Source of the DNA: Fragilaria crotonensis
Taxonomy: Eukaryota > Bacillariophyta > Fragilariophyceae > Fragilariales > Fragilariaceae
Length of the DNA: 39,213 nucleotides
Reading direction: 5' to 3'
Assembly (NCBI GenBank): GCA_022925895.1
Contig: JAKSYS010000601.1
Location: 1-39,213 of the forward strand
Under the pieces are notes generated by a model. It was given only the letters and a program-made list of their open reading frames with translations, ran no database searches and was not told the origin of the DNA. The position numbers and the translations under genes were made by a program. Numbering within the stretch: the stretch's first letter is position 1; the number at the start of each line of letters is the position of its first letter. Below are positions 20,563 to 31,646 of the stretch, one piece after another.

Positions 20563-22104
20563 TCAGGTGTTGTACGCGCCGCGACCGAAGCTACGACCGT
20601 TTTGGGAGCCACGCTCCGTTATGTCGGACACAACCGACTGGTCAGCCGGCGCACTAGATGTATTCGTCGTCTCGTTGGAGTTCGGGTTCGCTGCAGATAC
20701 ACTGCTAGTCGTTCGATTTGTATTGCTCCCTTGGTAACTCTGGTCGCCTCTTCCGCGGCCACCACGGCCGCCTTCTCGCAACTGTATGACGTAGGAGCGC
20801 ATAGAGCCAAGACGCTCCCATTCATCGGAAGTGAAATTCCGGTGAGGGTCAGTGATATCGACGTTATTCGCATATGTTCTGCGTTCGTTGCCACGCCCGC
20901 GTCCGCGACCGTCTCGTCCCCGTCCGTTGCTGCGACCACCGCGTTGGCCACTACGACCGCCGCCTTGACGGGCCCTGCCACGGCCGCCACGCTGATCATT
21001 GGATCCCATTGCGCTGACATATCGGCGTTTGTTGCCCGAGTGGCGGTTGGCATAATCCAACTGGGCTGCGGCATGAATGCTCGAAATTAGTCAGACAAGA
21101 ACTCAACGGCCTTATCGAAGTTGGCGCGATAGTTCTGATAGACGTTGACCTTTGCAGACGTGATACTTGCGTCCGTAGAACGGATACCAAGAAGCATCTT
21201 GTCGACCATCTGCTTCTCAGTTAATTCCTCGCTCTTATCTTTTGACAATACATGGAAGTTCTCCTTGAGCTTCGTGACGAATTTCTCAAACAGGAACACC
21301 TTCTCGTCCTTATAATGCAAGCGAGAGATTTCCTCTTTAGCTTTTCAACACGTTTGTTTAACTCTCCCGTGCCATCGTAATGCGCAACAAGCGCCAACCA
21401 TGCTCTTCTGCCATTCGCAGTGCGATCGTAACTTTGGATCCATGTCCAAGCATCGGACTTAATACAAGCCGATTTCAGTATCTGGAATACCAGTTTGTTG
21501 TCACGCTTGAAGTTTTCGCCTTCTAGTGGCATCTGGAAGCGCCTCATCTCATCATCGTCGAGAAACAACTCGTCGGTGTAATCCCATTCAGGGCGTACGA
21601 CATAGTCGATTGGGACCTTCGCGGCCCCATGATTGCGCTTAGCTTGTTCACAAAGCCGATCTGCCAGTTATCCCAACCAGCATCGGTCTGGCACTTGCCG
21701 GGGTCAATTATGTCGATGTCAACCTTATCAAGGTTGTGGTCAGATTCCTTTCTCGCCATTGCTGCCAACATGACTTCTCGAGTCCACATCTCAGGCTGTG
21801 CCTGTAGGCCACGTTGTCGTGGTCTTTCACCCAATAGACTAAGGCCTGAAGCCTTTTGATTTGCATCGTTCAAGGATTACTCTCCCGGTAGCAGTTGGCC
21901 TTGAGGCCATTCGTTTAGCCATCTCCGAAACATCAGGTCGCCGTTCATGGAGGCAAACGCTTCCATGGAGTCGAGTCCCTCAATATTAATGAAAGTTTCG
22001 CGATTAGCAGCATTTGCAATACCACAAATGGTAAGTACTTCATGAACAGGGTTTGGTGGTTCGGGTTCAGCAACAGCTGCGGCGACAACGGGTTCAGCAT
22101 CCAT
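20563..22104 (-). CDS. Copia A: gag region with an RGG-rich end, several frames
   Basis: The likely start is the ATG at 22104 (MDAEPVVAAAV). Pieces in successive frames (22104-21877, 21873-21544, 21568-21221, 21320-21087, 21060-20563) read as one gag protein: a helical N-terminal part with SDAWTWIQSYDRTANGRRAW and a FVTKLKENF stretch, then a tail of about 50 residues dominated by Arg and Gly (RGRGRGN type). No CCHC zinc knuckle is visible; the RGG-rich part may bind the RNA instead. Frame changes at about 21626, 21337 and 21091 each fit one missing base in a short homopolymer. Confidence 0.6.
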
Positions 22105-22593
22105 CTGCGTATGAATATCATTCGAGTTAGCACCTAGGTGTACATTGCGTTTGTCTTCCGGGCCGTACCACTATGGGTAGGTTGTGAGGCGGGTCACATT
22201 CCGGTCGGTACAGGGTGATCAGTCCTGACCTCATCGTGCGGTGCCTCACGGGGCCAACGGCCAATTATAGAACGTGGGCAAACGGTACCGATCGCTGACG
22301 CCCGCCATGTGGCCAAACAAGTTACGAACAGCGTATATCGAGTACCTCAAGTACATGTCGAGGAGCAAAGTATATCGAGTACCATAAGGTACGTAACGGA
22401 GTAAAAGATACGCTTCTACGAATTCCGCTGTAGGCCGTGGTATAAATATTTTCGGTAATCCTCGAAAGTGCAACGAATTCGCAAGAATGTCAAGGTACGA
22501 AATTGGCAATGCCCATGAGAATTGTACCCGCCGCTTCCGTCTCACCCGTTCGTTCAAATCCTTTCTTTCACCCTCCAGTTGGGTCTGATAAAC
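22105..22593 (-). other. Copia A: leader with candidate primer binding site
   Basis: Next to the 5' LTR the minus strand reads GTTTATCAGACC, which shares TATCAGA with the initiator Met tRNA primer site of many Copia elements (TGGTATCAGAGC). The leader also holds TATATCGAGTACC twice (22333 and 22371). Confidence 0.35.
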
Positions 22594-22769
22594 CGTTCAA
22601 ATGTGTACGTAACGGCCGACTCTTACCTTAGAGAAGACGAGATAAACGATAAAGTAGTAACACAAGAAGCGTACAAAAGTAGTAAACGATAAACTTGTGT
22701 CTACGTCTGCTCTTGTCTCTGATTACTACTGTACTAGCGGTTTCCGTACTGTATCGTCCGTATTCAAAC
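22594..22769 (-). repeat. 5' LTR of Copia element A (176 bp)
   Basis: This is the partner of 16120-16297, with no substitutions and one 2 bp indel. It should hold the promoter of the element. It is followed on the plus strand by the GTATG duplication. Confidence 0.9.
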
Positions 22770-22774
22770 GTATG
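22770..22774. repeat. Target site duplication GTATG, right copy
   Basis: It matches 16115-16119 and marks the other edge of Copia element A. Confidence 0.8.
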
Positions 22775-23565
22775 ATAATGCCGGTGGTCGTGGATGTATG
22801 CATGACTGTCATCTACATGTTCAACATACGTGGGATATTACATCATACACTGATTCATGCTTCGCGTCGTACAGGTACTGTAGTCTACTCTGTATGTTAT
22901 ATACATAGAGAACAATCTACCATAGAGAGCATACTGTAGCTGTTGTTGTACAAGTGTACTGGAGTATGGAGTGCACGGTACCTGGTACTAGTGTTATTTA
23001 CCACAGCTCCACAGCACTGAACAACTCAAAGTAGACCGCAGCAGTGCTTTATTATGTCGTATGCGACTCTCCGAGCACCACCTCGTGACATCCGACAACA
23101 TGCGTCCATCACTCCATCATCTCCACACCGTACCACCATACCGGTATCCGGTACGACTATACCTGGTATACGTATGTACCCATGCTCGGAGCTTGGTCTA
23201 CACTCTACACAAGGAACGTCGGAGTAACGAGTCATGATTCATGATTCATGACGTCATGACTTGATTCAACACTATGCAAATTGCAAATCATACACGAGGC
23301 GTGCGATCAACGTGAATCAGACGTGACGGGGCAGCGTACGGAGATGTTATGCCGTTATGCCACTCGTTTTCCAAATCCCTACTACCACGTACTGTATGTA
23401 AAAAAATGTCGACCGGAACCATCGCGTTCACAACCAACCTTGTATTGCCGTACCCAGATACATGTTCCTTCGATACGTTTGTATCAATAGTGTTGTTGCG
23501 TAGCAGTATGAAGCCGAAAACCAGGCTGGCAATGCACAACGAAGGAATATTGTCTGTTCACAGCG
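22775..23565. other. Upstream region of the mTERF/ankyrin gene
   Basis: No gene is recognised. The stretch contains a perfect GTACCTGGTAC palindrome (22978-22988), other GTAC-rich palindromes (about 23130-23175) and a repeated ATGATTC with an embedded TGACGTCA. Confidence 0.5.
23249..23256. promoter_or_regulatory. CRE-like palindrome TGACGTCA
   Basis: The perfect bZIP site sits in a larger palindromic context (CATGACGTCATG) and after repeated ATGATTC units, about 310 bp upstream of the mTERF/ankyrin start codon. Function is inferred from motif and position. Confidence 0.3.
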
Positions 23566-25128
23566 ATGAAGTCTGCTAGTTGTCTCAGCTCTTTCCAACT
23601 GCTTTTCTTCTTCACATCCCCACCTCTAGTGAGGGCTTTTGGTCGCTCCCATACTCGTTTCAACCGGCAACGTCTACCACTTCAGGTGATTCACGCCAAT
23701 CGGCTCGCAACATCGCCAAGCGAGGTTAACGTCGAACGTGACAGTCGACCCTTCGCACAGCGAGTTTCTGGTCCGAGAACAGCTCGCCGGTTGAATCATG
23801 CTTTCCGATATCTCTACAGGCATAATGATCCGCGCAGTCCAGTCAAAGAGTTATCCGAGAACCAGAATTTGACTAATGCTTTTGATTTTTTGACTCAAAC
23901 TGTCGGATACACCGCGGAAGAAGTTCACGAAATGCACAATTCCTTCCCTCCGCTGTTGGACTTGCATGTACAGCGGCATTTGAAGCCAAAATTACATTTT
24001 CTGTTGGAAACGTTGCAGCTGCACTCAATGGCAGAAGTGAGACAACACGTCCCGCCTCAGTACTTTGGCGCACGCTTGGAGCGGACCATTGCACCACGAC
24101 ACGCATTTCTGGTATGGAAAGGACTTTATTCATGTCGTGACCTGATTCTGATCCCTGATCGATGGCAAGAGTTCCTGCTAGCGTGTCGCAAACCAAAGCA
24201 GTTTTGCGCTCTATGCAATCAGTGGCAACATGAGCTCGATCGTACTACAGGGAGGAAGTCGAAACGGATTCGTATCAACGAGATCGAAACTTTTGATGCT
24301 TCATTTCAGCGTGGTATAATGGCGGCTGCTCGGAATGAACTCCGTCAACATGACGACTGGTCGCCTCTGGATCATGCCATTGTATCTTCCGCTGACTTGA
24401 TTAATTTGCTAATCCAGCATGGCGCGAATCCGCTGGAGCGAGATGCTAGGGGATCATCTCTCTTACATTGGGCTGCCGGAACGGGTCAATTGGATAACGT
24501 CAAAATCCTTCTGCCTCTTTTGGAAAAGGGAGTCTTTGAAGCAACGACGCGCGATGGAGCTCTCCCTTTGCACTGGGCAGCAGCCGGAGCCAATGCACGA
24601 GAATTCGGAATCGGCGGACATGTCCACGTTTGTCGATATCTTTTGGACCAAGTTGACGATGAAAAGGGCCTAGTGAATCGGCTTACCAAGGATGGAAACT
24701 CAGCTCTCATGTGGAGTGCATGGGCTGGCAGCTTGGACGTTGTCAAACTCTTGGTACGCAATCGAGCCGATCCATTCGTCACCAATCGCAATGGTTGTTC
24801 GGTTGCTCATTGGGCAGCGTCAGGTGGGAATCTCGATTGCTGCCGGTATCTCTACGAGACGGTGGGTGTAGATTTTACGTGTCGAAATCATGGAGGTAAC
24901 TCGCCACTGACTCATGCGGTGGCCTTTGGTCGTGCAGACGTTGTCAAGTGGCTACGCAAGGACGTTCTGTCAGCAAACCAAGACGACATCATCGCGGCAT
25001 CGTTGGCGCAGGACTTTGTAGCTTGGACAGAAGGCGACGAGAAGCGACAGTTGGTCCTTTCACTCTTTGATGATTGGGGCGAGGGAATTGATATGGAACC
25101 AATTACCGGTTCATACGAGCAAGTTTAA
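23566..25128 (+). CDS. mTERF-like plus ankyrin-repeat protein, predicted plastid-targeted
   Basis: This is an intact frame of 520 residues. The N-terminus is a signal peptide (SFQLLFFFTSPPLVRA) followed by FGRSHTRFNRQR, a Phe plus basic stretch like diatom plastid presequences. At about 104-185 there are two helical motifs of mTERF type: one with FLTQTVGYTAEEVHEMHNSF and LKPKLHFL, another ending LERTIAPRHAFL. mTERF proteins bind organelle nucleic acids. From about 264 to 464 there are six ankyrin repeats (for example SSLLHWAAGTGQLDNVKILL and CSVAHWAASGGNLDCCRYLY), which bind proteins. A possible Zn or redox pair, CALC, lies at 214-217. The ATG at 23566 is chosen because the signal peptide begins there. 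Role is inferred: an organelle factor for gene expression or protein assembly. Confidence 0.8.
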   Translation: MKSASCLSSFQLLFFFTSPPLVRAFGRSHTRFNRQRLPLQVIHANRLATSPSEVNVERDSRPFAQRVSGPRTARRLNHAFRYLYRHNDPRSPVKELSENQNLTNAFDFLTQTVGYTAEEVHEMHNSFPPLLDLHVQRHLKPKLHFLLETLQLHSMAEVRQHVPPQYFGARLERTIAPRHAFLVWKGLYSCRDLILIPDRWQEFLLACRKPKQFCALCNQWQHELDRTTGRKSKRIRINEIETFDASFQRGIMAAARNELRQHDDWSPLDHAIVSSADLINLLIQHGANPLERDARGSSLLHWAAGTGQLDNVKILLPLLEKGVFEATTRDGALPLHWAAAGANAREFGIGGHVHVCRYLLDQVDDEKGLVNRLTKDGNSALMWSAWAGSLDVVKLLVRNRADPFVTNRNGCSVAHWAASGGNLDCCRYLYETVGVDFTCRNHGGNSPLTHAVAFGRADVVKWLRKDVLSANQDDIIAASLAQDFVAWTEGDEKRQLVLSLFDDWGEGIDMEPITGSYEQV

Positions 25129-26519
25129 AACACGGTGCAACTGTTAATTATGCGTTTGATTGCCTACGTGCCTGGCAAAACTACGGGCCTACGATGGGCA
25201 CTGTGATGAACACTGGAGTTACTTTCCGGAAGCAATATGCAGTCTTCACGGAGTGCACGCGCCGGCATGACGAGAGACAATCCTTATGCTGTATGATTGA
25301 ACTGTGAACGTGAAAATATGTGACGCCTTCCTTAACACAGTGCCGAACCGAGTTCCTGCTCTCCCCTTGGATGGCATTGTCTCCATCTGATGGCCCGCAC
25401 CTGTCAATGCATAGCTCCTAGACTGACTTTCACATGACGGTTTATTGTTTGACCCGGAGTTGCATAACAGGGGTGCAGTGGAGAGTACTGACAAGTTGCA
25501 AATACGCGGCGTTGACCCTAGATTACAGGAGTGGCTTGTTTAGAAAGTGATTATTGGCCCTGACACTGGTTGACGACAACATTGATTTCCTGCTACAAAC
25601 AGATGCTAGCTACACTGCTCACCTCCTGAAACATCAACCATGATGAAGTGTACGTGGGATTGCTGCCAGTGCTCCAACTTGTGTTGATATGAGAATGCCT
25701 TCGCTCACAACCGATTGGAGACAGTGCTATCTCCGCCACAGCATCCCTTTAAACATGTCCACTGACGTCCTTGAAATAGGTGTTGGACCTAGTTTAGGAG
25801 AGGGACTCAATAGAAGAGCCGAGAAAACCGTTTTAGTTGATGTGAGAGGCCTTTGTTTTTTTCGTACCTAGAGTGTGTAGAGTCTAGAGGAGCTTCATTA
25901 GCGTCGCTAGTACTCGAGGTTGAGGTTCTCGACTCCATCAATCATACATCATACCATTACTCTACAGGTAGTTCTCCGTGTAGGTACTAGAGAATGCAAT
26001 GATTAATTGCTCCACCCTTCGCGCCCCATCCCTCATGCCCGCACTCCCGGACATGGCTATTCAATGCCACCGTATCATCCTAAGACAAACTAGTTGCATC
26101 TTGCACCATAATTTCAGAGCCGAAGCAGAAGGAGACTGCATGTATTCCGATGTAGTAGTACTTGTACTTGTACTACTGTGTATTGTGTAGGCATGGTTTC
26201 TATGAGTAGCACCTGGTACATATACGTAGTAGAAATGTGGTGGGAAGCGCGCCTTTTTTTTGCCCCTGTACTCTGTACTACCGGCAAACGACTGATTTGT
26301 AAGTATGCTCCACAGTACTACCACACGATACTGTAGTACCAAACGGTACGACGATACTGGAATGCCGTAGTGGCTTACGCGGTCCGCAATTTCGTTGATC
26401 TCATTTCGACGATGGTGATGCAGACCCTAACGATGCAACCTTCTCGACAATCTTCCTTTCTCTAACTACCGAAACTCGGCATGAAATAATTTTCATCCTG
26501 AAAGACTTAATTCAAAGGA
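25129..26519. other. Long intergenic region
   Basis: About 1.4 kb between the mTERF/ankyrin gene and the FANCI-like gene. Open frames are short and have no domain or signal peptide. A dense GTAC/GTAGTA palindromic patch lies near 26145-26220, including CCTGGTAC at 26212-26219. No RNA gene was recognised. Confidence 0.5.
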
Positions 26520-29500
26520 ATGGATCCGAATGAGTCAATTGCGGCCTTGAGAGACACCTTGAATAATCAAGGAAAATTCTCAAGTTGTCGTCCATTTCGG
26601 ATGTTGTGCGCCGTGATTGTGCGCTTTGATCCTTTACTCAATCACAGAATTTCTTCAATCATGGTACAAAGAATCGAGATCGGAAGTTCCCATTGGTATC
26701 ATCAGAGAAGGACTTGCACTGGTGTTGTCGGAGCTAGGGCCAGGGGATCCCAACCTGCGTTTGGCTTTGTTGGAAACCATCCGAAAAACTGCCTACGGGA
26801 GGCAGCAACTACTCGATATCCTTCCATATGCTATGCCTCTCGATGAGAATGAACGCGAAGTAGCGACAGACACGATTCTGGAAGTGTTCAGGGATGTCCT
26901 GCTAAAGGATTCGTCGTCATTGTTGCCTATCATTGGTTCCTTGTCCACTCTTTCCCTGTCGGATCAAGGACGTCAAGAGGCTTGGAAGTTGGCACTAGCC
27001 TCGCTTCCTGAAGCGGAACCGGAAGACTTACCTGTTGTGGTGCAATCCATGTTGCGAAATGTCACAGGAACGAACGAAGCTCTTCAAGCCTTTGATAGAA
27101 TTCGTGACGTAGTGGACGACTTTTCGTTAGTAGGGAGCCTAGTCTTGGCGGAGCTGCAGCACGAGAATAATGGTCTGCTGCTTTGTGACGCATACATGGA
27201 AATATTGGGGCAAATGAAGGCTTCAAGTTCGACTGATGTCTTGCAGAGAAACGATAGCCGCACGTTTGTGCATCTCGATCTGGTAGTGCTACTTGACCTC
27301 TATCAACGATCCCATTTCAAATCGAAGATCGAGTCTCTACTGGATGATACATTGCTTAACAATTCCTTTCCCTTCGAAGAACTTGTGGACTGCGTGCTAG
27401 CTTTGCGACACCGAGAGCGATCCCTGGTTCAGGAACGGATGCCTCCGGCAATGTTGAGCTGAGCCTTTTCCTTCTGCTTTCTCCCATTCGTTTGCCGTCA
27501 ATGGACACCAAAGTAATCCTGTCAAAAACTCACGCTTTCGTCATGGATCTGCACCGTCGACTTGACAGGGTTCGACAAGAGGAGCTAGTGCGATCCCTCC
27601 TGCACTTAGGGGATGAAGTTGCTTCCATCGTGGGGTCACGAAGGAAGCGACGTCGGATGGAAATCGGGTCTGGGGAACGTATCGATGCCACGTGCGACGC
27701 AGTTCATGGGCTCGTCCTCGCACTTGCGATCGACGACCCTTCGTCTGTCCTCAGGTTTAAATTCGTGCTTGTTGAGCGCTTGACCACCGAGAAACGAAGT
27801 TCCGGTTACAAAGAAGTATGCTCTATCCTGGTCAGTCTCTTAGATGGAGGCCTAGGTGGTGGCATAGACTCAACTGAGCTCATGATACTACTCCAAAAGC
27901 TCCTTTTTAGTTCTTCTGGTATCCGGAGTCAGGGGACTCAACAAGAAAACGCACACATGGTCGGTAGGGGATTAGTGCTTGCATCATGCATGGTGCAATC
28001 GAACGCATTGCCTGCGAATGACAGGGATTGCATCTTTCAATGGGTGCTAAAGATTATGTTGCCTTCCAATAGAAGGACGGTTGAGTCCGTGGTTGGCTCC
28101 AATGGACTTGACTTCCTTCAATTTGGGCGGCTCAACAGCGTGGGGGCTTGCCGATGTCTTTCAGCACGTCAAAATGATAATGGCTAATACAGGTCTGGTG
28201 CAAGTTAAAGAGGTTTACTTGCAAGCCAGACGCACGAACATCAGCCTCGCGTATACCGAGACTCCGTCTTGTTTCGTCAACTCAGCAAATGATGCGACAA
28301 GGAGAAAACGGCGAAACTTGCTTTTTTGTCTGAATACCTTTTTGCACTTTCGTGGGCTTCCGAGTCCAAACGATTGGGCCGGCGAGGTTAGCTGGGTGTT
28401 CACTCTCGTGGACACGTATTTGCACCAAGGGCGCAAGCAGTCAAACGAGGCGTTAGGTTCAAAGTGGTTGCCGGATGGCTGGTTGGAAGCGTCGATTGAG
28501 CTCCCCGCCTTCCCATTCTCGAGCGATGACAAACCTGACGACGGAGTTGCTTCTGTTTTGAAGAATTACGTCCTCGGCGAGATATCCCACAATTTAAGTC
28601 AGCTAAATCGGCTACGCATATCGCTGCTTGGGGACGATGACTTCTTGTCACGAAAGAAACATTTCGAGAGCCTCTTGCGCCTTGCCTTGGCGCTGCTTTT
28701 GAGCATTGGACTCTCGATCGCCGTGCTTCGAAACAGCTACGATCACTACGTGGGCCTTCAAGGCGTTGGTAAACTTACGGATGAGACTATAGGTCGCGAA
28801 CGTGTTGTGATGAATCTTTTGAAGTATCAGCTTCTCAAGATCTATGATCTTCACGATAGGTGGAATTCTTGTTGAATTTCGTTGAAGTACTTGCATTCGC
28901 GCTGAGGCGCCGCGACAAAACCGACGCCTCCGGATGCGACCTTCTCTCGCAGGAGAAGGTACTCTCTGAAGGAGCGTCACACGGCCGCGAAATTCTGTCG
29001 TCTCTGATGAGCAGATTGTCAACCCTGGATGTTGAACTCATTAAAGTTTGCATGCTTGGTGAATCAGACAACACTTTGCTCTTTCAAAAGGAAGCCCCGA
29101 TTAATGGCATGAAAAGCCATATCGACATGATTTTGCTGCTTAGGGTACAGATTTTGGAGCATTCGATTTCAGCTTACCAAGCACACAGGATTACAGTCTT
29201 TCTAAATCCAGATGTGTTGGGACATGCGTGTTTGGTTCTTGGCAGCCTGCTACCTATGATCAAACCGAATCCCAAGCAATCTGACAAAGTGGCAACTCAA
29301 CGAGTGTTCGACTTGGCCCGCTTGTCGTCGTCCTACCTTGAATACATTATATGTGCGCTGGACCGCGTTCTTCGTGAGCGAAAGCCGTCAACAGCCGGCC
29401 AGTGCGTCGTGATGTTGAAGGGTATGATACGTGGAGAAAGGATCACAATGAAGATCAATCAAACCTTGCAGCAATTCTGTTTGATCAGTTCCTACGTGAT

Positions 29501-30863
29501 CTCCAAGGGCTTGCAGACCCAAGTGTTGCACTTCAGGTCGGAGAGATCCTTGGCCTCATTGGCAGTCTCGACCCGACGCGACTTCTCAGGAGAGCACTAG
29601 ATGCATGCTGGCGTATGATGCACACAATCTACTCAGCACCGCCGACAACACTGAAATCGGGGATGTCCGCTATATTTGGCATAATCTCAAGCAAATTTCT
29701 TGGATTGGACAGAAACATCCACCCAGCAAGTAAGGTGCTGAGAGCTTCCATAGTAAAGTGCTCCACCAGCCAGTTGAAGGACTTCATATCCCATGAAACG
29801 ATTCGCCGTTCCCTCCTTCTGCTGTGGTCGTTGCTGTCACAACCTCTAGCGGCAAGTGGACAGGAAGCAGCAATGCTTTCAAGCCTCATCGATGACATTG
29901 AGAAGTACTTGCAGTGGCCAAAAGAGAAGGTCATATCAAACGACAGACGTGCGAAGTCAAAAACGACGCCTAATGTAGGATCGTTCGGCCTTTCATCGAT
30001 TCCCAGCTTGAACGGAGGAACACTTGCCATTTACGTGGAAATGACGATGCACATGATCATTTCAACATTCGCTGTTCTTGAGCCAGCTCGGTGCGTGGAA
30101 GGAAAGAGCCCTTTCTCACCTAATCGATTTTCCTCGAATTTTCGGTCGTCTCGTGACATTGACAGGAAGCAACCTGTCCCTCTTTCCAAGGCGCTTCGTT
30201 CAGCTTCTGATTAGTTGCTGCCACCATTTGCTAGATCTGACCATTTCACAAACACAGGCTTGCGTCGACTGGCGAAACTCGCAACCGCTCCTGACGTTTG
30301 CGGAACGGCAAGCAGGCAAGACAGACAGTGCTTCTGTCCACTACTTGGAAGCGTTTCTTCAAGATATTTGCGCAGCTTCGTGGGAACTGTTGTTTCATTC
30401 TGTGGTTTTGCGCGCAATAGCGTCGACCAATCGCTCGAAGGTTCCGGCCGAAAGGTAACGGCATTAATCCTTGCGTCTGAGCGCACTGCAAGTACGCTGA
30501 AGGGCATCGCCCTCTCTCACAATGTGGTGCCCGCTAATAATTTCTTGACGGAAAGGGAGGAGCGAGCCCATTCGTATGAGAAATGTGGACGTCAACGGCT
30601 TTGATGTCCATAATGACGATGATCCTGTTGAGCCAAGTTTTGCGAAACGTAAGAAGCGACGTATAACGCCTACTGTAGGCGGTGAACTCGAAGCGGATCG
30701 AGAGGCAGAATGTGAGTGGGATTACGACGAAGACCACGAATCGTCTGACGAATTTGGCGTTGTAGGAGATTGGGGCAGCGATGATTCGGATGAAGAATTC
30801 AATGAGTCATCGAGCTTAGAACTTGCGGATGGCGCGCTCAAACTGTTTCCAATGAGTCGATAA
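26520..30863 (+). CDS. FANCI: FANCI-like Fanconi anemia protein, several frame breaks
   Basis: FANCI pairs with FANCD2 on DNA for crosslink repair. The gene reads as a long helical-repeat protein spread over successive frames (26617-27462, 27492-28187, 28081-28875, 28860-29600, 29402-30214, 30078-30458, 30215-30604, 30576-30863), each joined by a short overlap or gap. The C-terminal part matches FANCI best: LVTLTGSNLSLFPRRFVQLL parallels the segment of human FANCI with LVKLSGSHL, then a long helix, then a basic patch (KRKKRR) and an acidic tail. Breaks near 27455, 28862, 29398 and 30440 fit one missing base in a G or C run. Those near 26600, 28100, 30070 and 30580 have the other phase; the first could be a 64 bp intron (26584-26647). 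No single intact frame exists. The start at 26520 (MDPNESIAAL) is the first ATG and is uncertain. The ubiquitinated Lys cannot be placed with confidence. Confidence 0.6.
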
Positions 30864-31641
30864 GCCCCGTCCTTCGCGATGCATCTGGAACGTCTAGTAG
30901 ACAGCTTGCCAGGTCGAGATTTTAGTATGCTGCTCTGAACCACATACCTGGTACAACCAGGTACGGAATGACAGATAGATTGGCGACTTCATGAGGAATC
31001 AAACCTACTGTTTGAGGTCTCAACGAACCCGCGACATGCGGTCACGATAAAAAATGATTGATGATGCCTTTCAACTCAATTAAGGTAAAGAAATATCTTT
31101 AGGTATCACTATGATGTGCCCTCCACGCTAATCCAAGTCTCCAAGCACTCTACTACTAGTACCTGAACTATAGACTCTACTCTAGAGAGAAAGGTAATAC
31201 AAGGTTGAACCCCAGGGGTGGCAAAAACCAAAAACTTTCTGAATCAAGATTTTCTTTGTTTTTGTGGCAAACCTACCGGTAGGCTTTGAACGTAGCAACA
31301 TGGTAGCTACCAGTAACATAATGCTTATACTCAGTCGTTGATGTCTATGGTACATATGATAGGTATACAACTCGAAACTCGAACGCTGTCTACTCAGGGC
31401 ATGTCTTATCGTGGGGCGTACATCTCTGATTTTTCGAATTTTTTCAAAAAAGCAATTCTTATGAGGGGGGGGGGGTATATCGGATCAGGGGGGGTCAGAT
31501 GATGTACCTTTTTGATGACCTACTCTAGGGTCACATTTGCAAAATCTGACCCCCCCCCATGTACCCAGGGTCAGTACTGTATCAATTGCTCCAGTGGGAC
31601 TATACAGTGATCCTTCGTGTTTTTACTGTATTCTTATACAG
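30864..31641. other. Intergenic region before Copia element B
   Basis: No gene is recognised. It contains paired CCTGGTAC and CCAGGTAC (30947-30964), and runs of G and C close to the element edge. Confidence 0.5.
31465..31574. repeat. G/C-run cluster with nested inverted repeats
   Basis: There is a G11 run (31465-31475), a G7 run (31488-31494) followed by TCAGAT, and ATCTGA plus C9 (31544-31558). The arms 31488-31500 and 31544-31556 pair perfectly around a 43-base loop, and GGGTCAG at 31568-31574 can also pair with CTGACCC. A strong hairpin or a quadruplex is possible. Confidence 0.7.
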
Positions 31642-31646
31642 TACCA
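31642..31646. repeat. Probable target site duplication TACCA, left copy
   Basis: TACCA precedes the left LTR. The window ends with TA right after the right LTR (39212-39213), which fits the first two bases of the duplication. The rest is outside the window. Confidence 0.5.

Larger units (their letters stand above)
16120..22769 (-). mobile_element. Copia element A: full-length Ty1/copia LTR retrotransposon
   Basis: The element runs on the minus strand: 5' LTR (22594-22769), leader, gag, protease, integrase, reverse transcriptase, RNase H, 3' LTR (16120-16297). That order is Ty1/copia. The protease site has the form D-N-H-A-D-T, a variant shared with other algal Copia elements, which suggests the diatom CoDi groups. 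The coding region is split among frames, but the breaks are single-base shifts: near 17282, 17580, 18367, 18608, 18770, 21091, 21337 and 21626 among others. Most fit one missing base in a homopolymer. The LTRs are virtually identical and the 5 bp duplication is intact, so insertion was recent. Confidence 0.92.

Noticed and set aside
20524-21090. Plus-strand frame of 188 codons rich in Thr, Ala and Val
   Set aside because: It is the reverse of the RGG-rich gag end of Copia element A, and its composition follows from that.
30980-31050. Possible tRNA-like T-arm on the minus strand
   Set aside because: The stem next to the loop does not pair, and no acceptor or anticodon arm can be drawn.
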